DNA of 64,000 bases from JANJTY01 sp038257155 (GTDB taxonomy: Bacteria; Pseudomonadota; Gammaproteobacteria; Xanthomonadales; Xanthomonadaceae). Positions 52,558 to 61,821 of the stretch are shown piece by piece. The DNA lies in contig JBBSJP010000002.1 in the NCBI GenBank assembly GCA_038257155.1, forward strand, positions 62,001 to 126,000, written 5' to 3'. The notes under the pieces were generated by a model. That model had not been told where the DNA came from. It saw only the letters and a program-made list of their open reading frames with translations, and did no database searches. The first letter of the stretch is position 1. Each line of letters starts with the position of its first letter. The translations under genes and the position numbers were made by a program.

Positions 52558-53697
52558 TCAGTCGCCCATCAGCTTCTGGCGATGTTCCCAACGCTCCTGG
52601 GCATCGAGACACAGCGTCGCGATCGGGCGGGCTTCGAGACGTTCGACGCCAATCTCTTCACCAGTCTCTTCGCAGTAGCCGTAGCTGCCGTCTTCAACAC
52701 GCTTGAGCGCCTTGTCAATCTTGGCAATCAGCTTGCGGTAGCGATCGCGGGTGCGCAGTTCCAGGGAGTTTTCGGTTTCGCGCGTGGCGCGCTCGGCTTC
52801 GTCGCCCACGTCGCGGACTTCTTCGCGCAAATTGTCGATGGTTTGCTTGGATTCCTCGACCAGATCCTCTCGCCACTTGAGCAATTTCTGGCGGAAGAAC
52901 TCCAGATGATAGGAATTCATGTACTCATCGCCCGGCTTGGGCCGATACCCTTCCGGCAACTCGACACGCACCGAGGCTGACTGCGCTGGCATCGATTCAC
53001 TGACTGTGCTGGCGTCGCGCATCACTGCCTTGGCGCGCAGTCCGCTACGCGCGACCGCGGCCTTGGGCGGGATGACTGGTTTCGGTGGAGCGGCTGCGCT
53101 GGCTTTCTTCACGGCATTCCTTGCAGGAGTTTCACTGGCCTTCTTGGCGGTTTCATCGACAACGGGACGCGACAGACTGGCGGTGGGACCTTTGCGTGCC
53201 GGCTTCTTGACAGGTTCCGGCTTGGCGGGTTTTGCGGAAGGTTTGACCATTTCTGCGATTGCGCGCGCCATGCGGCGGACTGCGCCCTCGCTCTGCTTCA
53301 CGGGCGGGTGCTTCTTCGCAGCTGCCGCTTTCGGACTGACAGGTTTTTTGGCGACAGTCTTGCTGGCAGGCGGTGTCGCCTTCTTGACGCTGGCCTTGGA
53401 CGCAGTCTTCGTGACCTTTGGAGCCGCAGCTGGCTTGCGCGCTGCGGGCTTGACCGAGGTCTTGGTCTTGGACGCCGTTGGCTTGGCAGCTTTCTTTGTG
53501 GCTGGCTTGCCGACAGGTTTGGCAGGCTTCCGGGCGACCGTCTTTGCTGCCGGCTTGGCGGCTTTCTTGGGAGCCGGTTTGGCGGCCTTGGCCGGCGCCT
53601 TCTTGACCGGGCTCGCCGCCTTGGCGGCAGATTTCTTGGCGGCCGGCTTGGTGGGCTTGGCAGCAGGCTTCTTGGACGGCTTGGCTTTAACGACCAC
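52558..53697 (-). CDS. dksA: DksA with histone H1-like N-terminal extension
   Basis: A 379-aa protein. Residues 1 to about 230 are Lys/Ala/Pro-rich tandem motifs (KPAAK, AKKA) like histone H1 or AlgP. Residues about 245-379 are DksA: PGDEYMNSYHLEFFRQKLLKWREDL, coiled-coil tip DEAERA (E. coli DPVDRA), and the globular end. The finger reads C342-x2-T345-x17-C363-x2-A366, so two of the four usual cysteines are replaced, as in Pseudomonas DksA2. It should bind RNA polymerase and modulate the stringent response; the tail may bind DNA or RNA. GTG start with AAGGAA upstream. Confidence 0.93.
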   Translation of the reverse strand: MVVKAKPSKKPAAKPTKPAAKKSAAKAASPVKKAPAKAAKPAPKKAAKPAAKTVARKPAKPVGKPATKKAAKPTASKTKTSVKPAARKPAAAPKVTKTASKASVKKATPPASKTVAKKPVSPKAAAAKKHPPVKQSEGAVRRMARAIAEMVKPSAKPAKPEPVKKPARKGPTASLSRPVVDETAKKASETPARNAVKKASAAAPPKPVIPPKAAVARSGLRAKAVMRDASTVSESMPAQSASVRVELPEGYRPKPGDEYMNSYHLEFFRQKLLKWREDLVEESKQTIDNLREEVRDVGDEAERATRETENSLELRTRDRYRKLIAKIDKALKRVEDGSYGYCEETGEEIGVERLEARPIATLCLDAQERWEHRQKLMGD

Positions 53698-53813
53698 GAT
53701 CGGAGTTTCCTTGAACTTTGCGCCGCTTGAGGCGCTGAGGGCGCGTGTTATAGCCTACCCGCTCGATTGCAGCAACAACTCGGCGCGGATTTGGATAAGC
53801 GGACCATGATCGC

Positions 53814-54053
53814 ATGAAGCGCCTGCTCTTGGCCCTGTTGGGTTTCTACAAGCGCTGGATCAGCCCGTTGCTGGGCCAGCACTGCCGGTTTCATCCCAGT
53901 TGTTCGGACTATATGCGCGGCGCAATCGAGCGATTTGGCGTTTCCCGCGGGGTCTGGCTGGGGCTGAAGCGTCTCTCGCGCTGCCATCCACTGAATCCCG
54001 GCGGCCCTGATCCGGTTCCAGAACCTCCCCAACGACCCTCTGATGGCAATTGA
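53814..54053 (+). CDS. yidD: Membrane protein insertion efficiency factor YidD
   Basis: A 79-aa protein with the YidD pattern: hydrophobic-basic N-terminus RLLLALLGFYKRWISPLLGQHCRFHPSCSDYM, then GVSRGVWLGLKRLSRCHPLNPGGPDPV. Three conserved cysteines are present. It aids YidC-dependent membrane insertion. It is usually found between rnpA and yidC; here it stands alone and overlaps the next gene by 11 bp. Confidence 0.95.
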   Translation: MKRLLLALLGFYKRWISPLLGQHCRFHPSCSDYMRGAIERFGVSRGVWLGLKRLSRCHPLNPGGPDPVPEPPQRPSDGN

Positions 54054-54858
54054 TTCTTCGACACGTCTTCGAACGTGGGCCGCCTTGATGCTGGCAGTCT
54101 GCTTGCCTCAGGCCATGGCGCTGAGCCTGCCCGACCAGGTTCAGCAGGGCAGCCTGGTGCAGGGCAGAACTTCAGCCGGCAGTGTCGTCAGCATCGATGG
54201 CCGAAGCGTTCGGGTGGATGACGAAGGTCGGTTTGTGTTTGGGATCGGGCGCGATCGCACAGAGTCGATCATCGTGATTGCGCACCAGCCTGCCGGCGTT
54301 GAGCGCCGGGAGATTCGCGTGGCGTCAAGGACGTGGAGGATCGAACGGGTCGACGGACTGCCCCAGCAGACCGTGACGCCTGATCCGGAGATCGCCGCGC
54401 GTATAGCGCGCGAGCAAGCCATGGTGAACGAAGCCCGCAGCCGCGACGATGCGCGCAGCGATTTCGTCCAGGGTTTTCGCCGTCCGGTCGAAGGTGGCCG
54501 GATCAGTGGCGTGTATGGCAGCCAGCGAATTCTCAACGGGCAGCCGCGCGCAGCGCACATGGGCCTCGATATCGCCATGCCGACCGGAACTCCGGTCGTG
54601 GCGGCAGCGCCTGGTATCGTCAGTTTGGCGCAGCCGGATATGGTGCTGACCGGGGGCACGCTGCTGATCGATCATGGACACGGTATCAGCAGCAGCTACC
54701 TGCACCTCAGCCGGGTCGACGTCAGTACCGGGCAGCGCGTCGAAGCAGGCCAGACGATCGGCGCAGTCGGCGCAACTGGGCGCGCTTCCGGCCCGCATCT
54801 GCACTGGGGCCTCAACTGGTTCGAAACCCGCCTTGATCCGGCTCTGCTGATTGAATGA
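54043..54858 (+). CDS. Secreted M23 (LytM) peptidase
   Basis: A 271-aa protein with a signal peptide (ALMLAVCLPQAMA) and a C-terminal LytM domain. H172 and D176 (HMGLDIAMPTGTPVVAAAPG), H221 (SYLHLS) and H254 (PHLHWG) supply the full metal and catalytic set, so it should be an active peptidoglycan endopeptidase, unlike the NlpD-like protein at 1846. Overlaps yidD by 11 bp. Confidence 0.9.
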   Translation: MAIDSSTRLRTWAALMLAVCLPQAMALSLPDQVQQGSLVQGRTSAGSVVSIDGRSVRVDDEGRFVFGIGRDRTESIIVIAHQPAGVERREIRVASRTWRIERVDGLPQQTVTPDPEIAARIAREQAMVNEARSRDDARSDFVQGFRRPVEGGRISGVYGSQRILNGQPRAAHMGLDIAMPTGTPVVAAAPGIVSLAQPDMVLTGGTLLIDHGHGISSSYLHLSRVDVSTGQRVEAGQTIGAVGATGRASGPHLHWGLNWFETRLDPALLIE

Positions 54859-54930
54859 TGGCTGTGCGCGGAAGCGGCCTTGCCGGCACGGCGCGAGCGG
54901 TTACACTGCGCCGCTGGAAGGGGAGCTCCA

Positions 54931-56421
54931 ATGACCACTGATGACACCGCGCGCGAGCTTCGCGCGCCAAACCTGCTGCAAGCCTGGATTCCGCTGTTGT
55001 TGCTGATTGCGCTGCTGGCGCTGTCGGTCTACCTGTTTGCAGACGATTCGTCCTACGGACCGAACCAGATTGCCCTGCTGCTGGCGGGCAGCGTCGCCGG
55101 AATCATCGGCATGCGCAATGGACTGCGCTGGAACGATATCCAGGACGCCATGGCCAAGGGCGTCGCGCTGGCTTCAACCGCGATGTTCATCCTGCTGGCG
55201 GTCGGCTCGCTGATCGGCGCCTGGATGCTGAGTGGCACGGTGCCGACCCTGGTGTACTACGGCCTGCATCTGATGCATCCGGCGTATTTCTATCCGGCTG
55301 CCTGCCTGGTATGCGCCATGGTGGCGCTGGCCATTGGAAGCTCCTGGACTGTCGCGGGCACATTGGGCGTGGCCCTGATGGGCGTCGCTTCGGGGCTCGG
55401 CCTGTCACCGGAGATCACCGCGGGCGCGATCATTTCGGGCGCCTATTTCGGCGACAAGATGTCGCCGCTGTCAGACACCACGAACCTTGCTCCGGCCGCT
55501 GCCGGAAGCGAGCTGTTTGCGCACATCCGCCACATGATCTGGACTACCGGACCCAGCTTCGCAATCGCGCTGGTGCTGTTCGTGCTGTTCGCGCTGGGTC
55601 GCGGTACCGATGCTGAAGCCAGCTTTGGTGAACTGTCCGGCACCATCGTCAGCCGCTTCAATCCCGGACTGCATCTGCTGATTCCGCTGGTGGTCGTGCT
55701 GGTGCTGGCACTGCGGCGGGTGCCGGCATTCCCCAGCATCGCCATTGGTGCCCTGGTTGGCGCCCTGTTTGCGGTGCTGTTTCAGCCTGAGTCGACCATA
55801 GCGCTGGCGGGCAACGACGAGCTCTCACGCGGCATGGCCCTGCTGGCGGGCAGCTGGACGGCGCTGTTCTCCGGCTACAGCGGTGAAAGCGGTAGCGCGG
55901 CAGTCGATGAGCTGCTCAATCGCGGCGGCATGGAAAGCATGTTGAACACCATCTGGCTGGTACTTTGCGCCATGTCCTTCGGCGCCGTCATGGAGCGCAC
56001 CGGCTTGCTGGAACGCATCATTCGCAGTGTGCTTGCAGCCGCCAAGACGACCGGCTCGCTGATCGTGGCGACCCTGGCAACCGCAGTGGGCACCAATATC
56101 GTTGCCGCCGATCAATACCTGGCAATCGTCCTGCCCGGCCGCATCTACAAGCCGGAGTACGAGCGTCGCGGCCTTGCGCCGGAAAATTTGTCGCGCGCGC
56201 TGGAAGATGCGGGCACGCTCACCTCCCCGCTGGTGCCCTGGAATACCTGCGGTGCCTACATGGCTGTCACTCTGGGTGTCGCAACAACGGCCTATCTGCC
56301 CTACGCCTTTTTCAATCTTCTGAACCCGATCATTGCCGGCATCATGGCCTACGCGGGATTCAAGATTCTCCACCTCAACCCGCCTACCCCGCAGGTCGTT
56401 CACAAGAGCGAGATGCGCTGA
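54931..56421 (+). CDS. NhaC-family sodium/proton antiporter
   Basis: A 496-aa membrane protein with about 11-12 hydrophobic segments. GSSWTVAGTLGVALMG, SGAYFGDKMSPLSDTTNLAPA and GTNIVAADQYLAIVLPGRIYKPEYERRGLAPENLSRALEDAGTLTSPLVPWNTCGAYM are the NhaC signatures. It is expected to exchange sodium for protons. AAGGGGAG supports the ATG at 54931; the NSS-type transporter follows. Confidence 0.93.
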   Translation: MTTDDTARELRAPNLLQAWIPLLLLIALLALSVYLFADDSSYGPNQIALLLAGSVAGIIGMRNGLRWNDIQDAMAKGVALASTAMFILLAVGSLIGAWMLSGTVPTLVYYGLHLMHPAYFYPAACLVCAMVALAIGSSWTVAGTLGVALMGVASGLGLSPEITAGAIISGAYFGDKMSPLSDTTNLAPAAAGSELFAHIRHMIWTTGPSFAIALVLFVLFALGRGTDAEASFGELSGTIVSRFNPGLHLLIPLVVVLVLALRRVPAFPSIAIGALVGALFAVLFQPESTIALAGNDELSRGMALLAGSWTALFSGYSGESGSAAVDELLNRGGMESMLNTIWLVLCAMSFGAVMERTGLLERIIRSVLAAAKTTGSLIVATLATAVGTNIVAADQYLAIVLPGRIYKPEYERRGLAPENLSRALEDAGTLTSPLVPWNTCGAYMAVTLGVATTAYLPYAFFNLLNPIIAGIMAYAGFKILHLNPPTPQVVHKSEMR

Positions 56422-56484
56422 TCCGCGCCCGGCGCCTGGATCAACGCGAGCCTCCCTTCAGAACTCTGCACTTCAGGAACACCA

Positions 56485-57846
56485 ATGGACAAGAATTCGA
56501 TTCACGGCATGTGGTCTTCGCGCCTTGCGTTCATCCTGGCTGCGACCGGATCGGCGGTTGGCCTGGGCAACATCTGGCGCTTTCCCTACCTGGCTTCGGA
56601 CAATGGTGGCGGCGCATTCGTGCTGATCTACCTGTCCTGCATCGTGTTCGTCGGTCTGCCAATCCTGATGGCCGAGATCCTCATTGGCCGCCAGGGTCGT
56701 ACCAGCCCCGTCAATGCGCTGGCCAAGGCGGCCGACGACAGCGGTCGGAGCTATTTCTGGACCACCCCCGGCTGGATGGGCATGGTCGCTGGCGTGCTGA
56801 TCCTGAGCTTCTACAGCGTGGTGGCTGGCTGGACGCTCTACTACGCCTGGCTCTACCTGGCCCAGCTGTTCGGCCAGCCGGGCATTACCGATGCGGGCGC
56901 CACCTTCAGCGGGCTGCTGCAGAACGCTGGCCAGCTCACCTTCTGGCACGCCATCTTCATGCTGCTGACCGTGGTGGTGGTCGCGCTGGGTGTCGAAAAG
57001 GGCCTGGAGCGCGCAGTGAAGTTCCTGATGCCGGCCCTGTTGATCATGCTGCTTGTGCTGCTGGGCTATGGCGCCACCACCGGCAATCTCGGCCAGGCAG
57101 CTGGATTCCTCTTCATTCCGGATTTCAGTGCCATCAGCGATGAGGTGTATCTGCGCGCCATGGGCCAGGCCTTCTTCAGCCTCAGTCTTGGTATGTGCGC
57201 GATGATGACGTATGGCGCCTATCTGCCGCGCGATGTCTCAGTCGGCAAGGTCGCACTGATCGTGGCCTTGTCCGATACGGGCGTCGCCCTGCTGGCTGGT
57301 CTGGCGATCTTTCCAATCGTCATCCAGTACTCGATCGAGCCCTCCGGCGGCGGCCCCGGCATGATATTCACGGCGCTGCCGATGGCCTTCAACGAAATGG
57401 GCGCGATTTTCGGTCTGCTGTTCTTCGCCCTGCTCGCGGTCGCCGCATGGACCAGTTCGATTTCGCTGCTGGAACCCACCACCGCCTACCTGGTCGAGCG
57501 TACCCGGCTGACCCGCCGAAGCGCAGCATTGGGCATGGCGCTGCTGACCTGGGTGGTCGGCCTGGTTTCCGTCCTCTCGTTCAATCATTGGTCGCATATC
57601 CGGCCGTTCGGCCTGGATCTGATGACCTTGATCGAACGCATCGCCAACGACCTGATGCTGCCGCTTGGCGGCATGTTGATTGCCCTGTTCGCCGGCTGGC
57701 GGCTTTCCACCCGAATCAGTCGGGACCAGCTTGCCGACATGCCCGATTGGCTCTACATGGCATGGCTCTGGATCGTGCGCCTGATCGCCCCGCTGGCGGT
57801 TGCCTGGGTCATGTGGCAGGCGGTCAAGCCGATGCTGGGGATGTAA
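56485..57846 (+). CDS. Sodium-dependent transporter, NSS/SNF family
   Basis: A 453-aa member of the neurotransmitter:sodium symporter family. GSAVGLGNIWRFPYLASDNGGGAFVLIYL in the first helices is the hallmark sodium- and substrate-binding sequence. GQAFFSLSLGMCAMMTYGAYL later is also typical. It likely takes up amino acids with sodium. It follows the NhaC gene after 63 bp, so sodium entering through it could be exported by its neighbour. Confidence 0.93.
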   Translation: MDKNSIHGMWSSRLAFILAATGSAVGLGNIWRFPYLASDNGGGAFVLIYLSCIVFVGLPILMAEILIGRQGRTSPVNALAKAADDSGRSYFWTTPGWMGMVAGVLILSFYSVVAGWTLYYAWLYLAQLFGQPGITDAGATFSGLLQNAGQLTFWHAIFMLLTVVVVALGVEKGLERAVKFLMPALLIMLLVLLGYGATTGNLGQAAGFLFIPDFSAISDEVYLRAMGQAFFSLSLGMCAMMTYGAYLPRDVSVGKVALIVALSDTGVALLAGLAIFPIVIQYSIEPSGGGPGMIFTALPMAFNEMGAIFGLLFFALLAVAAWTSSISLLEPTTAYLVERTRLTRRSAALGMALLTWVVGLVSVLSFNHWSHIRPFGLDLMTLIERIANDLMLPLGGMLIALFAGWRLSTRISRDQLADMPDWLYMAWLWIVRLIAPLAVAWVMWQAVKPMLGM

Positions 57847-57880
57847 CTGCCGATCACTTCGCGGCGTCGAGGCTTTCAAG

Positions 57881-58012
57881 AGCCCCTCTCCCCAGCCCTC
57901 TCCCCCACGCGGGAGAGGGAGCGACTCAGCACCTGGAACCGCGCGCAACTTTCCAACGGCGCAAGATCAAGCCCCTCTCCCGCACGCGGGAGAGGGGTTG
58001 GGGAAAGGGGCT
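57881..58012. repeat. Inverted pair of CCCCTCTCCC hairpin repeats
   Basis: A second inverted pair of the repeat seen at 6208-6380. Stems are CCCTCTCCC/GGGAGAGGG (57896-57919) and CCCCTCTCCC/GGGAGAGGGG (57972-57997), with flanking CTCCCCAGC and TTGGGGAAAGG. It fills the convergent gap after the NSS gene. Confidence 0.8.
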
Positions 58013-58055
58013 CCAAAGTGTCTCGCCGCAAACCCGGGACCAGACTTTTCCGCAG

Positions 58056-58180
58056 AAATGGGGGTCCGTGAAATGGGGGTCGAAATGGGGGTCACAGTAC
58101 CCTTTCGTGCATACCAAGCGAATACGAGCAGCCAGGGGAAAAGGTACTCTGAGCCCTTTTGTACCGGTCCCTTTTTTACC
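58056..58180. repeat. Direct AAATGGGGGTC repeats and GTACTCTGA-type REP pair
   Basis: Three copies of AAATGGGGGTC begin at 58056, 58071 and 58083. The last runs into GTCACAGTACCCTTTC, whose imperfect inverse GGGGAAAAGGTACTCTGAGC lies at 58135. A T-rich tract CCCTTTTTT ends near 58177. Similar GGGTCAGAGTAC-type repeats are associated with REP transposases in related genomes, but no transposase is in this window. Together with 57881-58012 it fills the gap up to uup. Confidence 0.7.
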
Positions 58181-58211
58181 GCACGTTACAAGTCGCCCTA
58201 AAGCGCAAGAA

Positions 58212-60080
58212 TTAAGCGGCGTCCAGCGCCGCCCAGCGCGCGTAGGCCGCGTCCAGCTCGGTCTGCACGCTGGCCATTTCGGCATTGTGTGCAGTCACTG
58301 CAGCAGCATCGCGACGGAAGAAGTCCGGTTCCGCCATCGAAGCGGTGAGCGCTGCAATCTGCGTTTCCAACTGCTCGATGCGTGCCGGTAGCAACTCCAG
58401 TTCACGCGCATCCTTGTAGCTCAACTTGCGTTTGGTGGGCGCGGGCGTAGCTTCAAAAGGTTTGGCAGCAAGCTTGGGCGCCACAACCGCCGGTGCAGCC
58501 ACGCGGCGTTGGCGCAGCCAGTCGCTGTAGCCACCAACGTAGTCGCCCACCCTGCCCTCGCCTTCCAGCACCAGGGTAGAGGTCACCACCGCATCGAGGA
58601 AGTCGCGGTCGTGGCTGACCAGCAGCAGAGTGCCCGGGTAATCGGTCAGCAGGTCTTCCAGCAGTTCAAGGGTTTCAGCGTCGAGATCATTGGTCGGTTC
58701 GTCCATCACCAGCAGGTTGCTGGGCGTGGCAAACAGCTTGGCCAACAGCAGGCGATTGCGTTCACCGCCCGACAGGCGCGAAATCGGCGCGCGGGCGCGC
58801 TCAGGGGTGAACAGAAAATCCTGCAGGTAGCCGACGATGTGCTTGCGGCGGCCATTGATCTCGATGAACTCGCGGCCTTCCGAGACGTTGTCCAGCGCAG
58901 TCCAGTCCTCGCGCAAGGCGATGCGGTGCTGGTCGAAATAGGCCAGTTCGATGCCCGTGCCGCGGCGGATCTCGCCCTGCTGTGGCGTCATCTCGCCCAG
59001 CAAGAGACGCAGTAGCGTGGTCTTGCCACTGCCGTTCGGTCCCATCAGGCCGATGCGGTCACCGCGCATGATCACGGTGGAAAAATCTTCTATCAGCAGG
59101 TTGTCGTCGTAGGCGTGGCGAATGTCGATAGCTTCAATCACCTTGCGCCCCGAAGCCTGCGCCTCGGCCGCGGCCAGCTTGACGCTGCCGGTGCGTTCGC
59201 GGCGCTGCTGGCGCTCGTTGCGCATCGCCTTCAGGCGCCGCACGCGGCCTTCATCGCGGGTGCGACGCGCCTTGATTCCCTGACGGATCCAGACTTCTTC
59301 CTGCGACAGCAGCTTGTCGAAGCGCGCATTCTCGGCGGCCTCGGCGTGCAGGCGCTCGTCCTGCCGTCGGCGGTATTCCTCCCAATCACCTGGCCAGCTG
59401 CTGACCCGGCCACGGTCGATATCGACGATGCGCGTTGCCAGTGCACGCAGGAAGCGGCGGTCATGGGTGACGAAGATCAGGCTGCCCTGGAAGGATTTCA
59501 GGAAGCCCTCCAGCCATTCGATTGACTCGATGTCGAGATGGTTGGTGGGCTCGTCCAGCAGCAGCAGGTCGGGCTGCGCGACCAGGGCGCGCGCCAGCAG
59601 CACGCGGCGCTTGAGACCGCCGGAGAGCTGCGCGAACATCGCATCACCGTCCAGGCTGAGGCGGCTGAGTACGTCTTCAACACGTTGATCGAGGGTCCAG
59701 GCCTGCAGCTCATCCACCTTGGCCTGCGCGGCGCCCAGGGCATCGGTGTCAACGTGCTCGGCGTGGCTCAAGCGGTGGTACTCGGCCAGATGCACGCCGG
59801 CTTCGCCCAGGCCTTCAGCCACTACATCGAATACCGTACCGGCGACGCCCGCCGGAACCTCCTGTGCCAGACCCGCAACCCGCAATCCGCCCTGCCGATG
59901 AATCACGCCGTCGTCGGGCACGATCTCGCCGCCGAGCAGGCGCAGCAAGGTGGACTTGCCCGCGCCGTTGCGGCCGATCAGGGCAATTCGTTCATTCGGT
60001 TCGATCGACAACTCGACATCTTCGAGCAGCAGGGGACCGCCGACGCTGTAGTCGACATTTTGCAGAGTGAGCAGAGGCAT
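58212..60080 (-). CDS. uup: ABC-F ATPase Uup
   Basis: A 622-aa soluble ABC-F protein with two nucleotide-binding domains: Walker A GRNGAGKS (36-43) and GPNGSGKT near 341, with LSGGLKRR and LSGGERNR signature motifs and a linker of about 80 residues. The C-terminal 90 residues form a coiled coil (KLSYKDARELELLPARIEQLETQ), as in Uup. Such proteins act on ribosomes and influence transposon excision. No membrane segments. Confidence 0.94.
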   Translation of the reverse strand: MPLLTLQNVDYSVGGPLLLEDVELSIEPNERIALIGRNGAGKSTLLRLLGGEIVPDDGVIHRQGGLRVAGLAQEVPAGVAGTVFDVVAEGLGEAGVHLAEYHRLSHAEHVDTDALGAAQAKVDELQAWTLDQRVEDVLSRLSLDGDAMFAQLSGGLKRRVLLARALVAQPDLLLLDEPTNHLDIESIEWLEGFLKSFQGSLIFVTHDRRFLRALATRIVDIDRGRVSSWPGDWEEYRRRQDERLHAEAAENARFDKLLSQEEVWIRQGIKARRTRDEGRVRRLKAMRNERQQRRERTGSVKLAAAEAQASGRKVIEAIDIRHAYDDNLLIEDFSTVIMRGDRIGLMGPNGSGKTTLLRLLLGEMTPQQGEIRRGTGIELAYFDQHRIALREDWTALDNVSEGREFIEINGRRKHIVGYLQDFLFTPERARAPISRLSGGERNRLLLAKLFATPSNLLVMDEPTNDLDAETLELLEDLLTDYPGTLLLVSHDRDFLDAVVTSTLVLEGEGRVGDYVGGYSDWLRQRRVAAPAVVAPKLAAKPFEATPAPTKRKLSYKDARELELLPARIEQLETQIAALTASMAEPDFFRRDAAAVTAHNAEMASVQTELDAAYARWAALDAA

Positions 60081-60212
60081 CCGGGTATTCTACCGGGTTG
60101 GCAGGAGGCGCGGCGGCGGCAACGTGAACGCTGGTTGCAGCACTACACGGCCTGGATCCGACTCGCGGCGGGTTTCGAAGTCAGAACGGCGAACGGTCTT
60201 GCGCAAAAGCCA

Positions 60213-60917
60213 TTAACGACCGCGCACGATTTCCTCGATGGAAGGATTGGTCAGCATCATTACGCCCCCGCCCTGACGCCCCACCAAGGCGGTCATCGCT
60301 GCTGCGACGGATTCGGCGCGAATCGCGCGGAAGCGCCGCAGTGGGCCAAGCAATAGCGGGTTGTACAGCGGTGCCAGCTGCTGCGCGATGCGTTCTCCGC
60401 TACGACGTTCCGTGCCTCGCGATCCCAGCAGCAGTCCCGGATGCAGGAAATCCGCCCGCTCGAATCCCAGAGCCAGAATTCCGGCCTCCATCTCACCCTT
60501 GACCCGCAGGTAGAAACTTGGCGAAGCCGCATCTGCCCCGACTGATGACACCACCACGGCTTGCCGGGCCCCGTGACGATGGGCGATCAAGGCCAGCTTG
60601 AGCACCAGGTCGCGATCAATGGCTGCAAACGCGGCCTCGGAGCCGGCTTGTTTCAGCGTGGAGCCCAGTGCGCAAACAAATGCCTCCAGTCGCACCCCGT
60701 CTTCAGCCAGGACCCGATCGACCAGCGCCAGGCCTTCCTCTGAACCCAGATCGCCATGAATCTGGCGCAGATGCGGGTTCTGCAGACTCAGCGGGCGTCG
60801 GGTAGGGGCGTGGACGACAAATGCCTCACGTTCGGCCCGCTCCAGAAGCATGGGGAGGGCCAGTCGCCCCACCAGGCCGGTGGCCCCGATCAGCATCACA
60901 TCCGAAGACTTGCTCAT
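60213..60917 (-). CDS. NAD(P)-binding Rossmann protein, HTATIP2-like
   Basis: A 234-aa atypical short-chain dehydrogenase/epimerase-fold protein. The nucleotide-binding motif VMLIGATGLVGRLALPMLLER starts the protein; FVCALGSTLKQAGSEAAFAAIDRDLVLKLA and VVVSSVGADAASPSFYLRVKGEMEAGI follow, as in HTATIP2/YtfG-like proteins. Start 60917 is supported by AGGAAG. Physiological substrate unknown. The 130 bp up to uup hold nothing recognisable. Confidence 0.85.
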   Translation of the reverse strand: MSKSSDVMLIGATGLVGRLALPMLLERAEREAFVVHAPTRRPLSLQNPHLRQIHGDLGSEEGLALVDRVLAEDGVRLEAFVCALGSTLKQAGSEAAFAAIDRDLVLKLALIAHRHGARQAVVVSSVGADAASPSFYLRVKGEMEAGILALGFERADFLHPGLLLGSRGTERRSGERIAQQLAPLYNPLLLGPLRRFRAIRAESVAAAMTALVGRQGGGVMMLTNPSIEEIVRGR

Positions 60918-61027
60918 GTCGGCTTCCTGATTTGCTGATTTTCCTGACCTGAGTGTAGTCCTGCTGCGCACGGCCCGTTCACGCGCTGTGACGTCCACTG
61001 CGCTTCTCACCTCCCGGGCCCGACTCC

Positions 61028-61786
61028 ATGTTCAGCGTGCTGCGTTCCTTGCTCACCGTCACCTTCGTCCTGCTGCTGGCTGGATGCATCAACACCGGCG
61101 ACCGCCGCCAGCCGATTCCCACCTTGGCATTCACCGGCGCGACGCCAGGCCGCGCGCTGGTCGTGGTGCTGCCAGGCCGTTGGGACGATGCGCAGGACAT
61201 GGCTCGGGCTGGCATGCCCGAAGCCATCCGGCGGGCCTGGCCGGATGCGGACGTGCTGCTGACCGGCGCAAACATGGCGTACTACACCGATGGCGGTCTG
61301 CCGAAGCGCTTGCACGATGAGGTGATCCTGCCGGCGCGCGAACGCGGCTATCGCGAGATATGGATGGCCGGTGCCTCCATGGGTGGCATGGGCACCCTGC
61401 TCTACGAACGCCAGTATCCCGGCGAACTTCAGGGGTTGGTGTTGCTGGCGCCCTACCTCGGTGGACGCGGCATCCTGGAAGAGATCACCGAGGCTGGAGG
61501 CATCGCGCAGTGGCAGCCAGGCCCGGTGCCTGAAGCGATGAATCGCAGCAATTACCAGAACGAACTCTGGCGCTATCTGCAAACCTGGGTAAACAAGCCT
61601 GAACTGGGCGAGCGAGTCTGGCTGGCCTATGGTGATCAGGATCGGTTGCGGGATGCCGTGCCCGTGCTGTCGCCTTTGCTGGCAAACCGGCAGATTCTCG
61701 AACGCCCCGGCGGCCATACGTGGGAGGTCTGGGTACCTGCGGCCGGTGAAGTGTTCACACAGATCGCGCAGCGGAGTGCGAAGTAG
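61028..61786 (+). CDS. Alpha/beta hydrolase lipoprotein
   Basis: A 252-aa predicted lipoprotein (lipobox LLAGC, Cys20). The alpha/beta hydrolase core has the nucleophile elbow GASMGG with Ser117, an AYGDQDRL aspartate region and a GGHTWEVW histidine, so a full triad is plausible. Substrate is unknown. It is divergent from the Rossmann-fold gene. Confidence 0.82.
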   Translation: MFSVLRSLLTVTFVLLLAGCINTGDRRQPIPTLAFTGATPGRALVVVLPGRWDDAQDMARAGMPEAIRRAWPDADVLLTGANMAYYTDGGLPKRLHDEVILPARERGYREIWMAGASMGGMGTLLYERQYPGELQGLVLLAPYLGGRGILEEITEAGGIAQWQPGPVPEAMNRSNYQNELWRYLQTWVNKPELGERVWLAYGDQDRLRDAVPVLSPLLANRQILERPGGHTWEVWVPAAGEVFTQIAQRSAK

Positions 61787-61821
61787 CAGAAATGCTCACC
61801 CTCCAATACGCCTGCCCTGGA

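Noticed and set aside
58056..58093. Three AAATGGGGGTC copies as a CRISPR array
   Set aside because: Repeat length of 11 bp and gaps of 1 to 4 bp do not fit repeat-spacer geometry, and no cas gene is present.
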